This document shows positions 34,857 to 43,397 of a stretch of DNA of 64,000 nt, piece after piece. The position numbers and the translations under genes were made by a program. Position 1 is the first letter of the stretch. Every line of letters starts with the position of its first letter. Below the pieces are notes generated by a model, which saw nothing but the letters and a program-made list of their open reading frames with translations, did not search any database and had not been told where the DNA came from. This stretch comes from Actinomycetes bacterium (GTDB taxonomy: Bacteria; Actinomycetota; Acidimicrobiia; Acidimicrobiales; Palsa-688): the NCBI GenBank assembly GCA_021809105.1, contig JAKBAM010000002.1:124001-188000 (forward strand), in the 5' to 3' direction.

Positions 34857-36200
34857 ATGCTGACCGAGAGCCACTGGGAAGAAGCCCACCGTTCGCGCGC
34901 CCGGCTGAGTTGGGCTATCGCCGGCGTAGGCATGGTGGCGGTTGGCCTGCTGAATGTGCCGGCCATGGCGCTTTCGGTCATCCTCGTGTCGGGCGGCTGG
35001 CGATATCCGGTGTCCGGCGCGTTTGCGGTGGTGATGGGTGCTCCATTCGTCGTTCTTATGGTGCGCGTCGCCGAGCGCCAGGCCGACAGGACCGACGAGA
35101 GCCACCGCCGCATGGCCGACCAGTTGAACGACGCCGTGGCACGCGCCGACCGGGAGGCCAAGAGCCGGGATGCGCAGGCCAGCCGGCAGCAGTTCGAGAC
35201 CCATCTCGCCAACGCGCTGGAGATGGCTGAGGGCGAACCGGAGGTCCTCGATGTGATCGAGCGTTCGCTCGCGAAGGTGGCGCCAGGCGTCCCGGCGGAG
35301 CTTCTCCTGGCGGACAACAGCCATGCTCATCTCGTCAGGATGGCTGCGGTCGGATTCCCGGCCGACGGGCAAGGATGCTCGGTCGACTCGCCGGCGCAGT
35401 GCCCGGCTGCACGGCGGGCTCAGATCCAGGTGTTCGAGGACAGCGAAGCGCTCGACTCCTGCCCGAAGCTGCGGCAGAGGTCCGAGGAGAGGATGGCCGC
35501 ACTCTGCGTGCCGGTCTCGATCATGGGTCGAACGGTCGGGGTGATACACAGCACCGCCGCCGCCGGTACGGTACCGCCCGATGAGCAGGTCCACGACCTG
35601 GCCACACTGGCCAAGCTGGGAGGGGCACGGATAGGGCTACTCCGAGCGATGGCTGAGACGCAGCTACAGGCGACCACGGACAACTTGACGGGACTGTTGA
35701 ACCGCCGGGCCTTCGAGCAGCGCGTCACCGAGGCCAGGCGGGGGCATCCGTCGATCTCCGTGGCGATGGCGGACCTGGATCATTTCAAGACGCTCAACGA
35801 CACCTATGGCCACGAGGCCGGCGACCGGGCGCTGCGGCTCTTCGCTCGGGTTTTGCGGGAGTCGCTCAGGAGTGACGACGTGATCTGCCGTTACGGAGGG
35901 GAGGAGTTCGCGCTCGCCTTTCCGGGGTGCGCCCCTGCGGACGCGAAGCGGGCACTGGACTCCGTGCGGGGCCGGCTGGACGCGGCCGTGACCGTCAATG
36001 GCCTACCGAAGTTCACGGCCACCTTCGGCGTGACCGGGTTGCGAGGCCACGAGGACCTGCCGGTCGCCATCGGGCGTTCCGACGCGACGTTGTTCTCGGC
36101 GAAGCGTCTCGGGCGCGACAGGGTGCTCATCGATGAGGAGCTCCCTCAGGGCCAGGCCCAGCCGGATGGATGCGTCCCGTCGGAGATCCTTGCGGAGTGA
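34857..36200 (+). CDS. membrane GAF-GGDEF diguanylate cyclase
   Basis: Two hydrophobic segments near residues 18-36 and 42-66 anchor the protein. A short coiled coil follows, then a GAF-like domain (residues about 120-265, with several Cys: GCSVDSPAQCPAARR) and a GGDEF domain. The last has TTDNLTGLLNRRAFEQ, VAMADLDHFKTLNDTYGHEAGD and an intact GGEEF. An RSDD inhibition site lies five residues before the signature. It should synthesise cyclic di-GMP in response to a cytosolic signal. It starts at ATG 34857 after CAGGAGA. Confidence 0.9.
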   Translation: MLTESHWEEAHRSRARLSWAIAGVGMVAVGLLNVPAMALSVILVSGGWRYPVSGAFAVVMGAPFVVLMVRVAERQADRTDESHRRMADQLNDAVARADREAKSRDAQASRQQFETHLANALEMAEGEPEVLDVIERSLAKVAPGVPAELLLADNSHAHLVRMAAVGFPADGQGCSVDSPAQCPAARRAQIQVFEDSEALDSCPKLRQRSEERMAALCVPVSIMGRTVGVIHSTAAAGTVPPDEQVHDLATLAKLGGARIGLLRAMAETQLQATTDNLTGLLNRRAFEQRVTEARRGHPSISVAMADLDHFKTLNDTYGHEAGDRALRLFARVLRESLRSDDVICRYGGEEFALAFPGCAPADAKRALDSVRGRLDAAVTVNGLPKFTATFGVTGLRGHEDLPVAIGRSDATLFSAKRLGRDRVLIDEELPQGQAQPDGCVPSEILAE

Positions 36201-36209
36201 GCGCTCGTT
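36196..36209 (+). promoter_or_regulatory. operator-like repeat (AGTGAGCGCTCGTT)
   Basis: This matches the recurring semi-palindrome AGTRAG-CA-CTYACT with three or four differences. It overlaps the end of the cyclase gene and lies 53 bases before the kinase-like gene at 36263. It is one of the weaker copies. Confidence 0.35.
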
Positions 36210-36262
36210 GAGTTAGCGTCGGGCGTGGCGCTGAGCACCTTGTAGCGCGGAGGGAGCAGGCG

Positions 36263-37342
36263 ATGGGAGTTGCGCTCGGTCCGTCCCAGATCCCGGCCGA
36301 CTGGGCCGCTGTGACGCCGGAGTGGATGACAGCTGCGATCGAAGGTCGCCACCCCGACGCGCGTGTGAGCGAGGTCTCCCTCCTCATGACCGACGACGGC
36401 ACCAACCGGAGGGCGAGGTTCGGGCTGCGCTACTGCGCAGGAAGTGGTCCTGAAGTTGTGTTCATGAAGGCTGAGGGGGTCCATCGGGAGGTCCACGCCC
36501 GCAATGGCAACATGTTCAACGAGCCGGACCTCTTCGCATCGGGCGTTCAGCTCGGCGTCGATCACCCGCTCGCCTACAGAGTCCTGATCGACAGAGCTGG
36601 CCTCGACTACCTGATCGTGATGGAGGATGTCACGAGGCGAGGCGCCGATCCGAGGGACGCCACCCGGCCGATGAACGTTGACCAAGTCGCCAACGGTTTG
36701 AGGGGTTTGGCCCGCCTGCACAGCCGGTACTGGGGTTTCACCGAGGTGACACGTCCGGAGTTGGCCTGGGTGCAGACCTGGCAGGCCACCGAGGGGTACC
36801 TCGGTCCGCTGCGGGAGCGCGTCCCGGCTGGCCTCCAACGGTTCACTGGCCATCTGCCAGGAGCGGTTTCCACGTATGGCACTGACAAGATCGTCGACTT
36901 CTTGGCCCGGTTCATGACCTCGCTCGCCAGCGGGCCCATGACGTTGCTTCACGGGGACCCGCACGTCGGCAACACCTACGTGCTGAGCGACGACGACGTC
37001 GGCTTCCTCGACTGGCAGGTGGTGCGGCGCGGGAACTGGAGCCACGACGTCGGGTACTTCCTCATCAGCGCGCTCACTCTGGAAGACCGGCGCAGCAGCG
37101 AGGCCGACCTGGTTGAGGGTTACCGCGAGGCGCTGGAGGTACCCGATGCGCATCGACCCTCGTCGGAGGAGGCTTGGCTGCGGTACCGGGCGTCACCCGC
37201 CTACGGGCTGGGCGTCTGGTTGGCGACGCTGGGCGTGGACACCGCGCAGTCACGAGAGGTCTGCCTGGCGTTGTCGGAGAGGTACGCGGCGGCCTTCAGC
37301 GAGCTCGGTACGGCGGAGGCCCTGGCGACGCTCGGGTTCTGA
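36263..37342 (+). CDS. phosphotransferase of the APH/ecdysteroid-kinase-like family
   Basis: The 359-aa protein has kinase-like features: an N-terminal lobe with VVFMKAEGVHREV, the catalytic loop LLHGDPHVGNTY and the metal motif GFLDWQVVRRGNWSHDVGYFL. This is the EcKinase/APH type common in actinobacterial lipid and steroid clusters, where the small-molecule substrate is usually unknown. The start is ATG 36263 after CGGAGGGAGC. It is convergent with the dehydrogenase at 37367. Confidence 0.83.
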   Translation: MGVALGPSQIPADWAAVTPEWMTAAIEGRHPDARVSEVSLLMTDDGTNRRARFGLRYCAGSGPEVVFMKAEGVHREVHARNGNMFNEPDLFASGVQLGVDHPLAYRVLIDRAGLDYLIVMEDVTRRGADPRDATRPMNVDQVANGLRGLARLHSRYWGFTEVTRPELAWVQTWQATEGYLGPLRERVPAGLQRFTGHLPGAVSTYGTDKIVDFLARFMTSLASGPMTLLHGDPHVGNTYVLSDDDVGFLDWQVVRRGNWSHDVGYFLISALTLEDRRSSEADLVEGYREALEVPDAHRPSSEEAWLRYRASPAYGLGVWLATLGVDTAQSREVCLALSERYAAAFSELGTAEALATLGF

Positions 37343-37366
37343 CCGGTCGACGGGCTCCGTCGCGCC

Positions 37367-38851
37367 TCAGTGGTGGGTCGGGAACCCGAGGTCGAGCGTG
37401 TTGGAGGGGCCCTCGGGCCAGCGGGACGTAACGACCTTGGGCCGGGTGTAGAAGCGGATCCCCTCTGGACCATAGATCGGGCTATCGCCGAAGATGGATG
37501 CCTTCCAGCCGCCGAATGAGTGTGAGGCGACCGGGACCGGGATGGGGACGTTGACCCCCACCATCCCCACCTTGACCGACCGCTCGAACCGGCGGACCGC
37601 TCCGCCGTCCCGTGAGAAGATGGCGACACCGTTGCCGTAGGGGTTGGAGTTCACCAGATCGATGGCCTCGGCGAAGGTCGGGACCCGCACGACGCTGAGG
37701 ACGGGCCCGAAGATCTCGTCGTCGTAAACTCTCATCCCGGGCCTGACGCCGTCGATGAGCGAGCAGCCGAGGAAAAAGCCCTCGTCGGTGTCTACCTCGG
37801 TGCCGTCCACCACGACCGTCGCTCCTTCGGCAGGGGCGCCCTCCACATAGGAGCGCACCCGCTCCCGGTGCTGGCCGGTGATCAAGGGCCCCATCATCGA
37901 CTCCGGGGCGTCCCCGGGTCCTATCACCACGTCTGGGATGCGGAGAGCGATGGCTTCCACGAGTTGGTCTGCAACCGCTCCGACTGCCACCACCACCGAG
38001 ATAGCCATGCAGCGCTCGCCCGCGGATCCGTAGCCAGCTGACACGGCGGCGTCAGCGGCCACGTCGATGTCGGCGTCCGGCAGGACGACCATGTGGTTCT
38101 TGGCTCCTCCGAGGGCCTGAACCCGCTTACCGTTACGGGTGCCCGTCTCGTAGACGTGGCGGGCCACGGGGGTGCTGCCGACGAACGACACCGCGTCGAC
38201 ACCCGGATGGGTGAGGAGGGCGTCCACGGCCTCTGCGTCCCCCTGCACCACGTTGAACACCCCGTCCGGGAAGCCGGCGTCGTGCACCAGCTCCGCCAGC
38301 ATCAGCGACGGCGACGGGTCCCGTTCCGAAGGTTTGAGGACAAAGGCGTTACCGCACGCCACAGCGTTGGCCAGCATCCATAGCGGCACCATCACGGGGA
38401 AGTTAAAAGGTGTGATGCCGGTCACGACCCCTACGGGCTCCAACAGCGTGTGGACATCGATGCCGGTGGAGACCTGCGGCGTGTAGGAGCCTTTGAGGAG
38501 GTTGGGGATGCCGCACGAGAACTCCACGCACTCCAGACCGCGCGCCACCTCTCCCAGCGCGTCGGAGTGAACCTTTCCGTGTTGCTTGGTCACTAGTCTT
38601 GCCAAGTCGTCCCTACGGCGGTCCACGAGATCCCGCAGCCGAAAGAGGAGGTTGGCTCGCGCTCCTAGGGACGAGTCGGCCCAGTCCTCGGATGCATCCA
38701 AAGCTGACTTGATGGTGTCGTCGATCTCGCCGCTCGAGGCCAGGCTCACCTCGGCGACCTGCACACCCCGGGCGGGGTCGTAGACGGCACTGACGCGCCC
38801 TGAGGAACCAGCCACCGCTCGGCCGTGGATCCAATGCGGTATAGCTTCCAT
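37367..38851 (-). CDS. mmsA: methylmalonate-semialdehyde dehydrogenase (CoA-acylating)
   Basis: This ALDH-family enzyme has the features of MmsA: MEAIPHWIHGRAVAGSSGR, LLEPVGVVTGITPFNFPVMVPLWM, LKPSERDPS and the catalytic GYGSAGERCMAISV with Cys near residue 283. The end reads MVGVNVPIPVPVASHSFGGWKASIFGD. It converts methylmalonate or malonate semialdehyde plus CoA and NAD to propionyl- or acetyl-CoA. ATG 38851 fits the family start, and a GTG-led extension to 38887 is possible. It would finish degradation of branched side chains. Confidence 0.88.
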   Translation of the reverse strand: MEAIPHWIHGRAVAGSSGRVSAVYDPARGVQVAEVSLASSGEIDDTIKSALDASEDWADSSLGARANLLFRLRDLVDRRRDDLARLVTKQHGKVHSDALGEVARGLECVEFSCGIPNLLKGSYTPQVSTGIDVHTLLEPVGVVTGITPFNFPVMVPLWMLANAVACGNAFVLKPSERDPSPSLMLAELVHDAGFPDGVFNVVQGDAEAVDALLTHPGVDAVSFVGSTPVARHVYETGTRNGKRVQALGGAKNHMVVLPDADIDVAADAAVSAGYGSAGERCMAISVVVAVGAVADQLVEAIALRIPDVVIGPGDAPESMMGPLITGQHRERVRSYVEGAPAEGATVVVDGTEVDTDEGFFLGCSLIDGVRPGMRVYDDEIFGPVLSVVRVPTFAEAIDLVNSNPYGNGVAIFSRDGGAVRRFERSVKVGMVGVNVPIPVPVASHSFGGWKASIFGDSPIYGPEGIRFYTRPKVVTSRWPEGPSNTLDLGFPTHH

Positions 38852-38859
38852 CGTTGAAA

Positions 38860-38873
38860 AGTAACCGCTTACC
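38860..38873 (-). promoter_or_regulatory. operator-like repeat (weak copy)
   Basis: AGTAACCGCTTACC resembles the recurring semi-palindrome, with the outer arms AGTAA and CTTAC kept. It sits just before the mmsA start. The match is weaker than the others, and the site would be very close to the ribosome site. Confidence 0.3.
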
Positions 38874-38950
38874 TCGTTGGGGTGCAACGGAGCGACTGGC
38901 CCACGAGGTCCTCTGGTCGGGTCACGGCTCGGACCTGCGGTGATCGCCGC

Positions 38951-39823
38951 CTAGGGGAGTGTGGCCGACCACTCCAGGAGCCGGGGTGCCAGTTGGGGCC
39001 ATCCGATGAAGAGTCCCTCGCCTCTTCCGCCCGGTCGCGCGGCGGAGCGGTGGTTCCACTCGTTGTCGCCCCAAGGTGGATCCTCGATCCGCGCTCTCGG
39101 GAGTAGGGCGGCCACCTGCTCGGACGCAGCCCGGGTGTGGTTGGCGTCGCTCGTGCCGCTACGGAAGACGAGGGTCGGCACGTCGAGCGTCCTGGCGTCT
39201 GCGTCAGGCAGGCCGGGTACCGTCTCGTCGCCGCAGGGGCAGTATGCGAGCATCCACCGCTCGAGGGTGGCGATGAATCCGGCCCGGTCGAGGTCGAGGT
39301 CGCGGCGCCGGTTCGCAGGGTTGCGCTCTAGCACCTCTTCCCATTCGGGGAGCTCCACCACCGCTTCCATGCCGCCGGACTTCCATGCTGCGGAGAGCGA
39401 TCCGCCGCAGTAGTGGACGCCGAGGGTCATGAGGCCGTAAACGCCTCCGCTGATCCACCACATGGCGAGCCCGCCCGCCACCTTTCGGTGGCGGGCCGCG
39501 GTCAACAGTGACACTCGTGCCCCTCCGGATCCACCCACGATCACCGCGGGCGCCATGTCGAGCTCGGTGAGCAGGCTGGCGAGGACATCGGCTTGCATGG
39601 CGCTCTCCGACGGGCCAGTGAAGGCGACGTCTGAGGCGCCGCAGTTGGGCCTGTCCCAGATGAGCACCCGGCTCCCTCCGGTGGCCAGCGCCTGCGCCAG
39701 CTCTCGGACACCCGGAGAGTCCTTGCTGAAACGGCCGCCGGGTGTTATCACCCACGGCCGCCCATCACCCTCGCCGATTACCTCGTAGGCGATCTTCAGC
39801 CCCTCCACCGTTGCGTCAGCCAT
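38951..39823 (-). CDS. alpha/beta-hydrolase
   Basis: The 290-aa protein has WVITPGGRFSKDSPGVRELAQALATGGSRVLIWDRPNCGASD and the nucleophile elbow VIVGGSGGARVSLLTAARH, as in epoxide-hydrolase and C-C hydrolase-like proteins. A late WGDNEWNHRS probably carries the catalytic His. It is divergent from the P450 at 39921 and shares the 97-base promoter region that contains one or two operator-like repeats. Confidence 0.83.
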   Translation of the reverse strand: MADATVEGLKIAYEVIGEGDGRPWVITPGGRFSKDSPGVRELAQALATGGSRVLIWDRPNCGASDVAFTGPSESAMQADVLASLLTELDMAPAVIVGGSGGARVSLLTAARHRKVAGGLAMWWISGGVYGLMTLGVHYCGGSLSAAWKSGGMEAVVELPEWEEVLERNPANRRRDLDLDRAGFIATLERWMLAYCPCGDETVPGLPDADARTLDVPTLVFRSGTSDANHTRAASEQVAALLPRARIEDPPWGDNEWNHRSAARPGGRGEGLFIGWPQLAPRLLEWSATLP

Positions 39824-39852
39824 GCATACGACAGTAGCTTCCGGGTGACGTC

Positions 39853-39866
39853 AAGGAGTGCTCACT
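39853..39866 (-). promoter_or_regulatory. operator-like repeat (AGTGAGCACTCCTT on the minus strand)
   Basis: This is a good copy of the recurring semi-palindrome, with core GAGTGCTCACTC on the plus strand. It lies between the divergent hydrolase and P450 genes. A second, looser copy (ACGAGCACTCGAG) follows at 39881-39893. Confidence 0.6.
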
Positions 39867-39920
39867 CACTTCAGGGCGATACGAGCACTCGAGCGAGGGT
39901 TACCCAGGGGGGTTGACTGA

Positions 39921-41102
39921 ATGCGCAGGCAACTGGACGTAAACGTGATGGACCCGAGCGTGGTCGAGGACCCGTTCCCGTTCTACGAGGAGGTTCGGTC
40001 GACTGGTCGCGTCGTGTGGAACAGCAGCCTGGGAGGCTGGATGGTTCCGGGCTTCGACGACTGCTCGACCGTGCTGACCGATCACGGCGCGCACTTCGCC
40101 GCAGTACCGACGAACCCTGAGGTGCTGCCGTGGTTCGAGGCTCCGACCATGATCTCAGTAGACGGCTCCACTCACCGGCGGCTTCGGGGCTGCCTCTCGC
40201 CCCTTTTCACCCGGAGTTCCGTGGCGAGGTGGGAGCAGCGGGTCCGCGTCGTGGTTGACAAGTTGTTGGAGCCTCTCCTCGACGGTCATGAAAGCTTCGA
40301 CCTCATCGCAGACTTCACGATGATCCCGACGGTCATCGTCGCCGAGATGCTCGGCGTCCCCGCCGAGCGTCACGGTGACTTCCGGCGCTGGTCCAACACC
40401 ATCGTGAGCAACCTGTCGTGGGGTCACGAAGACGCGTCGGCTCGTGCCACCTTGCTGCGGGCCGCGACCGACCTGAACATCTACCTTCGCGAGGAGATCC
40501 AGAGGCACCGTCGTGACCGCCCCGACGACTTGCTCACCGCCATGGTTCAGATGGCGGAGGCCGGGGAGATGGACGAAGAGGAGGTGCGGGCCGCAGCGGT
40601 CCTCCTGTTGATCGCCGGTTACGACACGACGGCCAAGGTTCTGTCGAACACCCTCGTCGCACTGGAACGCCACCCGGACCAACGTCGGGTCGTGGTCGAC
40701 GACCCGACGTTGGTGCCGGCCGCGATAGAAGAGGTACTCCGCTGGTGCGGCACCGTCCAGGCCGTCCCTCGCGTCGCAACCAACGACGTGTCCCTCGGGG
40801 GGTCCGACCTGGCTGCGGGCGATATGGTCTATGCCTTCGTCGCAGCGGCGGGCCGGGACCCGGCTCGCTGGTCGGATCCGGCTCGCTTGGATGTCAAGCG
40901 TGAGGCGAAAGCCAACTACGGCTTCGGATGGGGTCCGCACCTGTGCCTCGGTGCTCCGCTCGCACGCCTGGAGTCGGCTGTCGCCATCGAGCAGCTGCTC
41001 CTCCGGGCTCCTGAATACCGACTGCACGACATCGAGCTGGGACCGTCCTTTTTCGTGCGCGGCCCCGAACGTGGGCTACTCGACGCCCGGGCGCGGGCCT
41101 GA
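39921..41102 (+). CDS. cytochrome P450
   Basis: The 393-aa protein has the P450 signatures: I-helix AGYDTT near residue 236, ExxR in IEEVLRW and the haem-binding loop FGWGPHLCLGAPLAR with the ligand Cys near residue 341. It is soluble, as bacterial P450s are, and needs a ferredoxin and reductase from elsewhere. It is a close paralogue of the P450 at 43398 (shared DPFPFYEEVRxxGRVVWN-like start, FDLIADFTMIPTVI, RPDDLLTA). It likely hydroxylates an alicyclic or branched intermediate. Confidence 0.95.
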   Translation: MRRQLDVNVMDPSVVEDPFPFYEEVRSTGRVVWNSSLGGWMVPGFDDCSTVLTDHGAHFAAVPTNPEVLPWFEAPTMISVDGSTHRRLRGCLSPLFTRSSVARWEQRVRVVVDKLLEPLLDGHESFDLIADFTMIPTVIVAEMLGVPAERHGDFRRWSNTIVSNLSWGHEDASARATLLRAATDLNIYLREEIQRHRRDRPDDLLTAMVQMAEAGEMDEEEVRAAAVLLLIAGYDTTAKVLSNTLVALERHPDQRRVVVDDPTLVPAAIEEVLRWCGTVQAVPRVATNDVSLGGSDLAAGDMVYAFVAAAGRDPARWSDPARLDVKREAKANYGFGWGPHLCLGAPLARLESAVAIEQLLLRAPEYRLHDIELGPSFFVRGPERGLLDARARA

Positions 41103-41131
41103 GGTCTCTGCTGGCGCTCGTCGCCTCCCGG

Positions 41132-41145
41132 AGTGAGCACTTACT
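41132..41145 (+). promoter_or_regulatory. operator-like repeat (AGTGAGCACTTACT)
   Basis: This is the best copy of the recurring semi-palindrome: arms AGTGAG and CTTACT around CA, one mismatch between arms. It sits 49 bases before the amidohydrolase start at 41195. Confidence 0.65.
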
Positions 41146-41194
41146 GAGGACAGCTGGTTGCGCGTAGGATAGGCCGTCATAGAGAGAGGGGTCC

Positions 41195-42409
41195 ATGATG
41201 CCGAGGCCGAAGTGGGGACTGCTGCCGGACCCCGAGCCGCAGGAGCGGAGCTATTCGATCGTATCGGTGGACGACCACCTGACGGAGCCTCCTGGTGTGT
41301 TCGTCGACAGGTTTCCCTCCCGCCTCCGGGACCGGGCCCCCCACGTCATCACCACGCCTGACGGATCCGAGGCCTGGCTGTATCGGGACCGCCTGTACCG
41401 GGACAACGGGATGAGTGTGGTGGCCGGGAGGCCGCAGAGTGAGTGGACCATGGATCCACTGAACTTCGACGAGATGCGCCGGGCTGCCTGGGATGTGCAC
41501 GCCCGGGTGGCGGACATGGATGTAGACGGTATCTGGGCGTCTCTCTGCTTCCCTTCGGGGGCCTGGGGTTTCACTGGCCGGGTGCTGTCGATGAACAACG
41601 ACGAGGAGGTGGGGTTGGCCGCGATCCGGGCGTGGAACAGCTGGATGCTGGAAGCTTGGCATGGCGCCTATCCCGAGCGGTTCGTTCCCATGCAGCTCCC
41701 CTGGCTGAAGGACCCGAAGCTGGCCGGGGAAGAGGTGCGCCGAAACTCGGACCTGGGTTTCAAATCAGTCTCGTTCCTGGAGTCGCCTCACCTGCTGAAG
41801 TTGCCTCCGATCACCGATCGCCGTCACTGGGAGCCGTTCTTCATCGCGTGCGAGGAGACCGAAACGGTCATCTCAATCCACTGCGGTGCCAGCGGGTTCG
41901 TGCTGCAGGGGTCACCTGGGGCGGGACTCAATGTGCAGACGTCGTTGTTCCCAGCGACCTCCTTCTGCGCCGCAGTTGACTGGGTGTGGGCAGGAATCCC
42001 CGCCTTGTACCCGAACTTGAAGATCGCTCTGAGCGAGGGGGGTATCGGCTGGGTCCCGATGGCTATCAACCGGTTGGACTATGTGCTGGAGCATTCCGGT
42101 GCCGGGGGAAAGCCTTGGGGGTTCGATCTGAAGCCCAGCGAGGTGCTTCGCCGCAACTTCTACTTCTGCATGATCGATGACCCAGGGACTTTGGATCATC
42201 GAGAGATGATCGGTATCGATCACATCATGTTCGAGACCGATTTCCCTCATGCCGATTCCACCTGGCCGCATTCGCAACAGTTGCTGCGCAAGAGGCTGTC
42301 GGGCATCCCGGAGCACGAGGCGGTGATGATCGCCGGCGGTAACGCCGCCCGGCTCTTCCGCCATCCTGTTCCCACCGGCAGCACTTGGCCGGCCCTCGAG
42401 CGGCAATAG
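41195..42409 (+). CDS. amidohydrolase (amidohydrolase_2, decarboxylase-like family)
   Basis: The 404-aa protein begins with the metal-site variant VSVDDHLTEPP near residue 24 and continues with MDVDGIWASLCFPSGAWGF, an SIHCGASGF strand and FETDFPHADSTWPHS, which carries the conserved late Asp. This layout matches the amidohydrolase_2 family, where members act as hydrolases or decarboxylases. It is related to the protein at 54237. The start is ATG 41195 (or 41198) after AGAGAGGGG. It probably opens an operon with the gene at 42434. Confidence 0.85.
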   Translation: MMPRPKWGLLPDPEPQERSYSIVSVDDHLTEPPGVFVDRFPSRLRDRAPHVITTPDGSEAWLYRDRLYRDNGMSVVAGRPQSEWTMDPLNFDEMRRAAWDVHARVADMDVDGIWASLCFPSGAWGFTGRVLSMNNDEEVGLAAIRAWNSWMLEAWHGAYPERFVPMQLPWLKDPKLAGEEVRRNSDLGFKSVSFLESPHLLKLPPITDRRHWEPFFIACEETETVISIHCGASGFVLQGSPGAGLNVQTSLFPATSFCAAVDWVWAGIPALYPNLKIALSEGGIGWVPMAINRLDYVLEHSGAGGKPWGFDLKPSEVLRRNFYFCMIDDPGTLDHREMIGIDHIMFETDFPHADSTWPHSQQLLRKRLSGIPEHEAVMIAGGNAARLFRHPVPTGSTWPALERQ

Positions 42410-42433
42410 TCACCGCAAACCAAGGAGAGCGAT

Positions 42434-42838
42434 GTGGCGAAGGGCGTCATGATCGTCATGAGCCAGGCGATTCCCGGCCAGGAAGACGAGTTCAACGACT
42501 GGTACGACAGCAAGCACATTCCGGAGCTGCTGGCCGTTCCGGGGGTCACCTCCGCCCAGCGGTTCGTGGCGCTTCCGTCCGCCCGGGGGCAGCTCCCGCC
42601 TCAGGGCTACCTGGCTGTGTACGAGTTAGACGGCGACATCGACGAGATCATGGGACACATGCGGGCTGGCGCCCCGGGCCGGACCGCTCCAGAAGGATTG
42701 GATGTTGCCGCCGCGACGAACTACGTCTACCGCGCCATGGGCGAGCGGGTCACCACTGTCCCTGGGCTGGCGCCCGCCTCCAGCCCTTTCATCCACTCGT
42801 CGATAGCCGGGCCGCCCGGGTCCACCGGTTCGGAGTAG
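42434..42838 (+). CDS. EthD-like ferredoxin-fold protein (DUF4286 type)
   Basis: The 134-aa protein reads KGVMIVMSQAIPGQEDEFNDWYDSKHIPELLAVPGVTSAQRFVAL and GYLAVYELDGDIDEIMGHM, a dimeric alpha-beta barrel fold with a WYDxxHIPELL motif found in many small catabolic proteins. The start is GTG 42434 after AAGGAGA. The last 37 codons are antisense to the end of the SnoaL-like gene at 42727. Its role is unknown. Confidence 0.75.
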   Translation: MAKGVMIVMSQAIPGQEDEFNDWYDSKHIPELLAVPGVTSAQRFVALPSARGQLPPQGYLAVYELDGDIDEIMGHMRAGAPGRTAPEGLDVAAATNYVYRAMGERVTTVPGLAPASSPFIHSSIAGPPGSTGSE

Positions 42839-43155
42839 TAGCGGCCGCGCCGGACGGTGTCGGTCTGGGGGTCGATCTCGTAGATGACGACCGCCGCCAT
42901 CTGGAGACCGACGGCTCGGTAGGCGTTCTCGATCCAGACTTCCGGCAGGTCCTCGACCATACGCTGGACCTCGATCCGGCCGTCCGGATGGGCCTCCATG
43001 AGGAAGCGCATGTTCTTGACTTCTTGGTCCCTGCCTTTGAATCCTCGGGCCGGGTGCTGGGGGACGATCATCTCGAAGTCCGGGTGGAATGCCGCTTCGA
43101 GGGCGGTGAGATCCCCAGCATTGACGGCTTCGATGAAGCGAAGGACGGCGTTCAC
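42727..43155 (-). CDS. SnoaL-like (NTF2-fold) protein
   Basis: The 142-aa protein has NAVLRFIEAVNAGDLTALEAAFHPDFEMIVPQHPARGFKGRDQEVKNMRFLMEAHPDGRIEVQRMV, a standard SnoaL-like polyketide-cyclase fold. Its ATG overlaps the stop of the Rieske fragment upstream (ATGA), so the two are coupled. It belongs to the minus-strand operon led by the P450 at 43398-44588. It overlaps the end of the 42434 gene on the other strand. Confidence 0.8.
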   Translation of the reverse strand: MNAVLRFIEAVNAGDLTALEAAFHPDFEMIVPQHPARGFKGRDQEVKNMRFLMEAHPDGRIEVQRMVEDLPEVWIENAYRAVGLQMAAVVIYEIDPQTDTVRRGRYYSEPVDPGGPAIDEWMKGLEAGASPGTVVTRSPMAR

Positions 43156-43370
43156 CTGGCCTCCGTGCGGGTCGCAGCCGGGATGTCTGCGCTCAGAGCG
43201 ATCAGCATCGGCTTCCGAGCGAAGATTCCGGCGCGCTCCTCTTCGAGCCGCCGCCTGCTGGTGTACGCATCCACGGACTCGTACATGATGTCCGGAGCCA
43301 GATCGGTGGCATGGCGGTCCAGCAGGCCGATCATCCGGCGGGTGAGTCCCATCAGCAGGTCATTGGGCAT
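43152..43370 (-). pseudogene. N-terminal stub of a Rieske oxygenase alpha subunit
   Basis: About 70 residues match the extreme N-terminus of Rieske oxygenases: LLDRHATDLAPDIMYESVDAYTSRRRLEEERAGIFARKPMLIALSADIP. This is the helix pair before the Rieske domain, ending at the usual SAExPEPG turn. The rest, including both metal sites, is absent. ATG 43370 has GGAG at a good distance; ATG 43379 is also possible. It sits between the P450 and the SnoaL-like gene and shares four bases with the latter. It is either a relic or a short protein kept for translation of its neighbour. Confidence 0.6.
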
Positions 43371-43397
43371 CGTGGGCATCTCCGTGGCAGCGCCGGA

